DNA of 7,110 nt. Origin: Candidatus Hodarchaeota archaeon. Its GTDB lineage: Archaea; Asgardarchaeota; Heimdallarchaeia; Hodarchaeales; YT1-057. Position 1 is the stretch's first letter. Every line of letters begins with the position of its first letter. The translations under genes and the position numbers were made by a program. Below are positions 6,496-7,110 of the stretch, in pieces. The notes under the pieces are model-generated. The model was not told the origin of the DNA and made no database searches. It worked only from the letters and a program-made list of their open reading frames with translations. The stretch covers positions 1 to 7,110 of the forward strand of contig JAEOTI010000199.1 in assembly GCA_016839955.1 (NCBI GenBank), in the 5' to 3' direction.

Positions 6496-6509
6496 TAAAG
6501 GTATAAATA
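6496..6509 (+). promoter_or_regulatory. BRE/TATA promoter of cdhB
   Basis: TAAAGG at 6496-6501, a purine-rich TFB-recognition-like element, is followed by TATAAATA at 6502-6509, close to the archaeal consensus. Transcription should start near 6530, giving a leader of about 100 bases before ATG 6632. This is the strongest promoter match in the window. Confidence 0.6.
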
Positions 6510-6522
6510 CAGTCCATGATAA

Positions 6523-6576
6523 TTTTGCTTCCACTAAAAACGCAAAAAAAGTCATTTGAACATTATTGAAGCAAAA
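6523..6576. repeat. Inverted repeat in the cdhB promoter/leader with a competing third arm
   Basis: TTTTGCTTC (6523-6531) and GAAGCAAAA (6568-6576) are perfect 9-base complements with a 36-base spacer. A second GCAAAAAAA copy at 6542-6550 could pair with TTTTGC at 6523-6528 instead, so two folds exclude each other. The left arm straddles the predicted start site, so the repeat may be read as DNA rather than RNA. Confidence 0.35.
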
Positions 6577-6615
6577 AAATGAGGTAGGGAGACATAGGGA
6601 AGAAACAAATAGAAA

Positions 6616-6619
6616 GGAG
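6616..6619 (+). promoter_or_regulatory. Shine-Dalgarno site of cdhB
   Basis: GGAG within AAAGGAGA lies 12 bases before ATG 6632. The spacing is a little long, but no other start codon in frame is closer. Confidence 0.45.
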
Positions 6620-6631
6620 AACATCGGAACA

Positions 6632-7110
6632 ATGTCACTTGAGCCATGGCAACTTGGCAATTATGCTGGCAGCCGACATGCCCGGGAATTAAATATTAAA
6701 CACCTTCCTCGATGGTTGAGAGAGAGTGGAAAAGTTGTTGTAGTTTTAGGAGATCGTGTATCTTTAGACGATCCCGAAGGAGAGTTCTACCTGGAAGGTG
6801 CAAAGAAGCTAATTGAGAAAGGCGTATACACTATGGCCACTCCAAAAGCTTATGGAAAATTAGTATCTGAAGGAAAAACCCCGAAAGAATCAGCTAGTGT
6901 TCCTGAATTAATAAAGAAGATCGCTGATCGAAAATTTCCTAACTTAGAGACAGTTATGCTTTTTGGAATTCGTCAATATTATTTCCAATCTCAGGCATTA
7001 CAGGCTTTGAAACATAATTGGAAAGGTCGAGTTATAAGCTTGGATCCTTTTTTTCAACCAAGTGCGACCTATAGTACGAGAAATGTGTCTCGAAGAAAAA
7101 CAGAGGAGTG
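6632..7110 (+). CDS. cdhB: CO dehydrogenase/acetyl-CoA synthase complex, epsilon subunit (3' end cut by window)
   Basis: The visible 159 residues are open to the window edge and match the epsilon subunit of the archaeal acetyl-CoA decarbonylase/synthase complex. The features seen are an N-terminal PWQLGNYAGSRHA (residues 5-17), corresponding to the family's PWQ-N-G-A opening; a VVVVLGDRV strand (about 35-43) of the nucleotide-binding-like (DHS-type) fold; and, towards the end, PNLETVMLFGIRQYYFQSQA followed by a strand, SATYSTRNVSR and then the family's usual acidic tail region. Epsilon pairs with the CO dehydrogenase alpha subunit (CdhA) and is thought to help electron transfer or cofactor binding; it has no metal site of its own. 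Family members have about 160-170 residues, so only the last few are missing. It begins a new unit with its own promoter after a long gap. In methanogens cdhA usually lies directly upstream of cdhB, but here it does not. What follows cdhB lies outside the window. Confidence 0.85.
   Translation, partial: MSLEPWQLGNYAGSRHARELNIKHLPRWLRESGKVVVVLGDRVSLDDPEGEFYLEGAKKLIEKGVYTMATPKAYGKLVSEGKTPKESASVPELIKKIADRKFPNLETVMLFGIRQYYFQSQALQALKHNWKGRVISLDPFFQPSATYSTRNVSRRKTEE

Larger units (their letters stand above)
6186..6631 (+). other. Non-coding region of 446 bases between the peptidase gene and cdhB
   Basis: There is no credible gene on either strand: the only frames are very short, for example a 12-codon one from ATG 6427. 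The stretch is clearly richer in A and T than its flanks. It holds AAATTTAT at 6299-6306 and 6358-6365, possible extra promoters or chance, a 7-base inverted repeat at 6454-6475, the cdhB TATA box at 6502-6509 and a second inverted repeat at 6523-6576. A short CATGT/ACATG palindrome near 6200-6214 just after the peptidase stop is too weak to call a terminator, and there is no long T-run there. I see no tRNA-like fold. Confidence 0.7.

Noticed and set aside
1..7110. CRISPR array, insertion sequence, tRNA/rRNA, toxin-antitoxin or defence genes
   Set aside because: No spaced direct repeats, terminal inverted repeats, transposase, tRNA fold or matching protein motif was seen on either strand.

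Overview
The window is AT-rich archaeal DNA. The clearest sign is three enzymes of the tetrahydromethanopterin (H4MPT) form of the Wood-Ljungdahl pathway in one run on the minus strand: F420-dependent methylene-H4MPT dehydrogenase (mtd), formylmethanofuran:H4MPT formyltransferase (ftr) and the molybdopterin-dinucleotide-binding subunit D of formylmethanofuran dehydrogenase (fwdD/fmdD). At the right edge, on the plus strand, lies a nearly complete gene for the epsilon subunit of the CO dehydrogenase/acetyl-CoA synthase complex (cdhB). Supporting signs are AT-rich TATA-like boxes, Shine-Dalgarno motifs at only some starts, and a GTG start on mtd. No methyl-coenzyme M reductase gene is visible, so the host could be a methanogen or a non-methanogenic archaeon using the pathway for acetate or CO2 metabolism. 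Some relatedness to uncultured lineages such as Asgard archaea is possible but cannot be shown from this sequence.

Layout, left to right. Bases 3-95 hold the apparent C-terminal tail of an unidentified plus-strand gene, which overlaps the 3' end of fwdD tail to tail. Bases 73-4035 hold six minus-strand genes with gaps of 24-84 bases. In transcription order these are a 175-residue protein of unknown function with a zinc-finger-like cysteine/histidine set, a RimJ/RimL-type GNAT acetyltransferase, an OsmC-family protein, mtd, ftr and fwdD. A seven-T run after the acetyltransferase gene, and a TATA-like box placed for a leaderless osmC message, suggest that this run is not one transcript. Bases 4036-4244 are a divergent promoter region. 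Bases 4245-6185 encode a cytosolic S9-family (prolyl oligopeptidase/acylaminoacyl-peptidase type) serine peptidase with an intact catalytic triad. Bases 6186-6631 are a long non-coding region that carries a good TATA-box promoter and two inverted repeats in front of cdhB.

How the genes fit together: FwdD belongs to the complex that fixes CO2 onto methanofuran, Ftr moves the formyl group to H4MPT, and Mtd reduces methenyl-H4MPT with F420H2. The cyclohydrolase (Mch) and methylene reductase (Mer) steps are not in the window. CdhB belongs to the complex that joins the methyl branch with CO to make acetyl-CoA. The window is therefore a partial cluster for both branches, with a peptidase, an OsmC protein, an acetyltransferase and one unknown protein between them. 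I found no defence system, mobile element, CRISPR array, tRNA or rRNA. The points most worth a second look are the unknown zinc-ribbon-like protein, the repeat-bearing cdhB leader, and the separation of fwdD and cdhB from their usual partner subunits.
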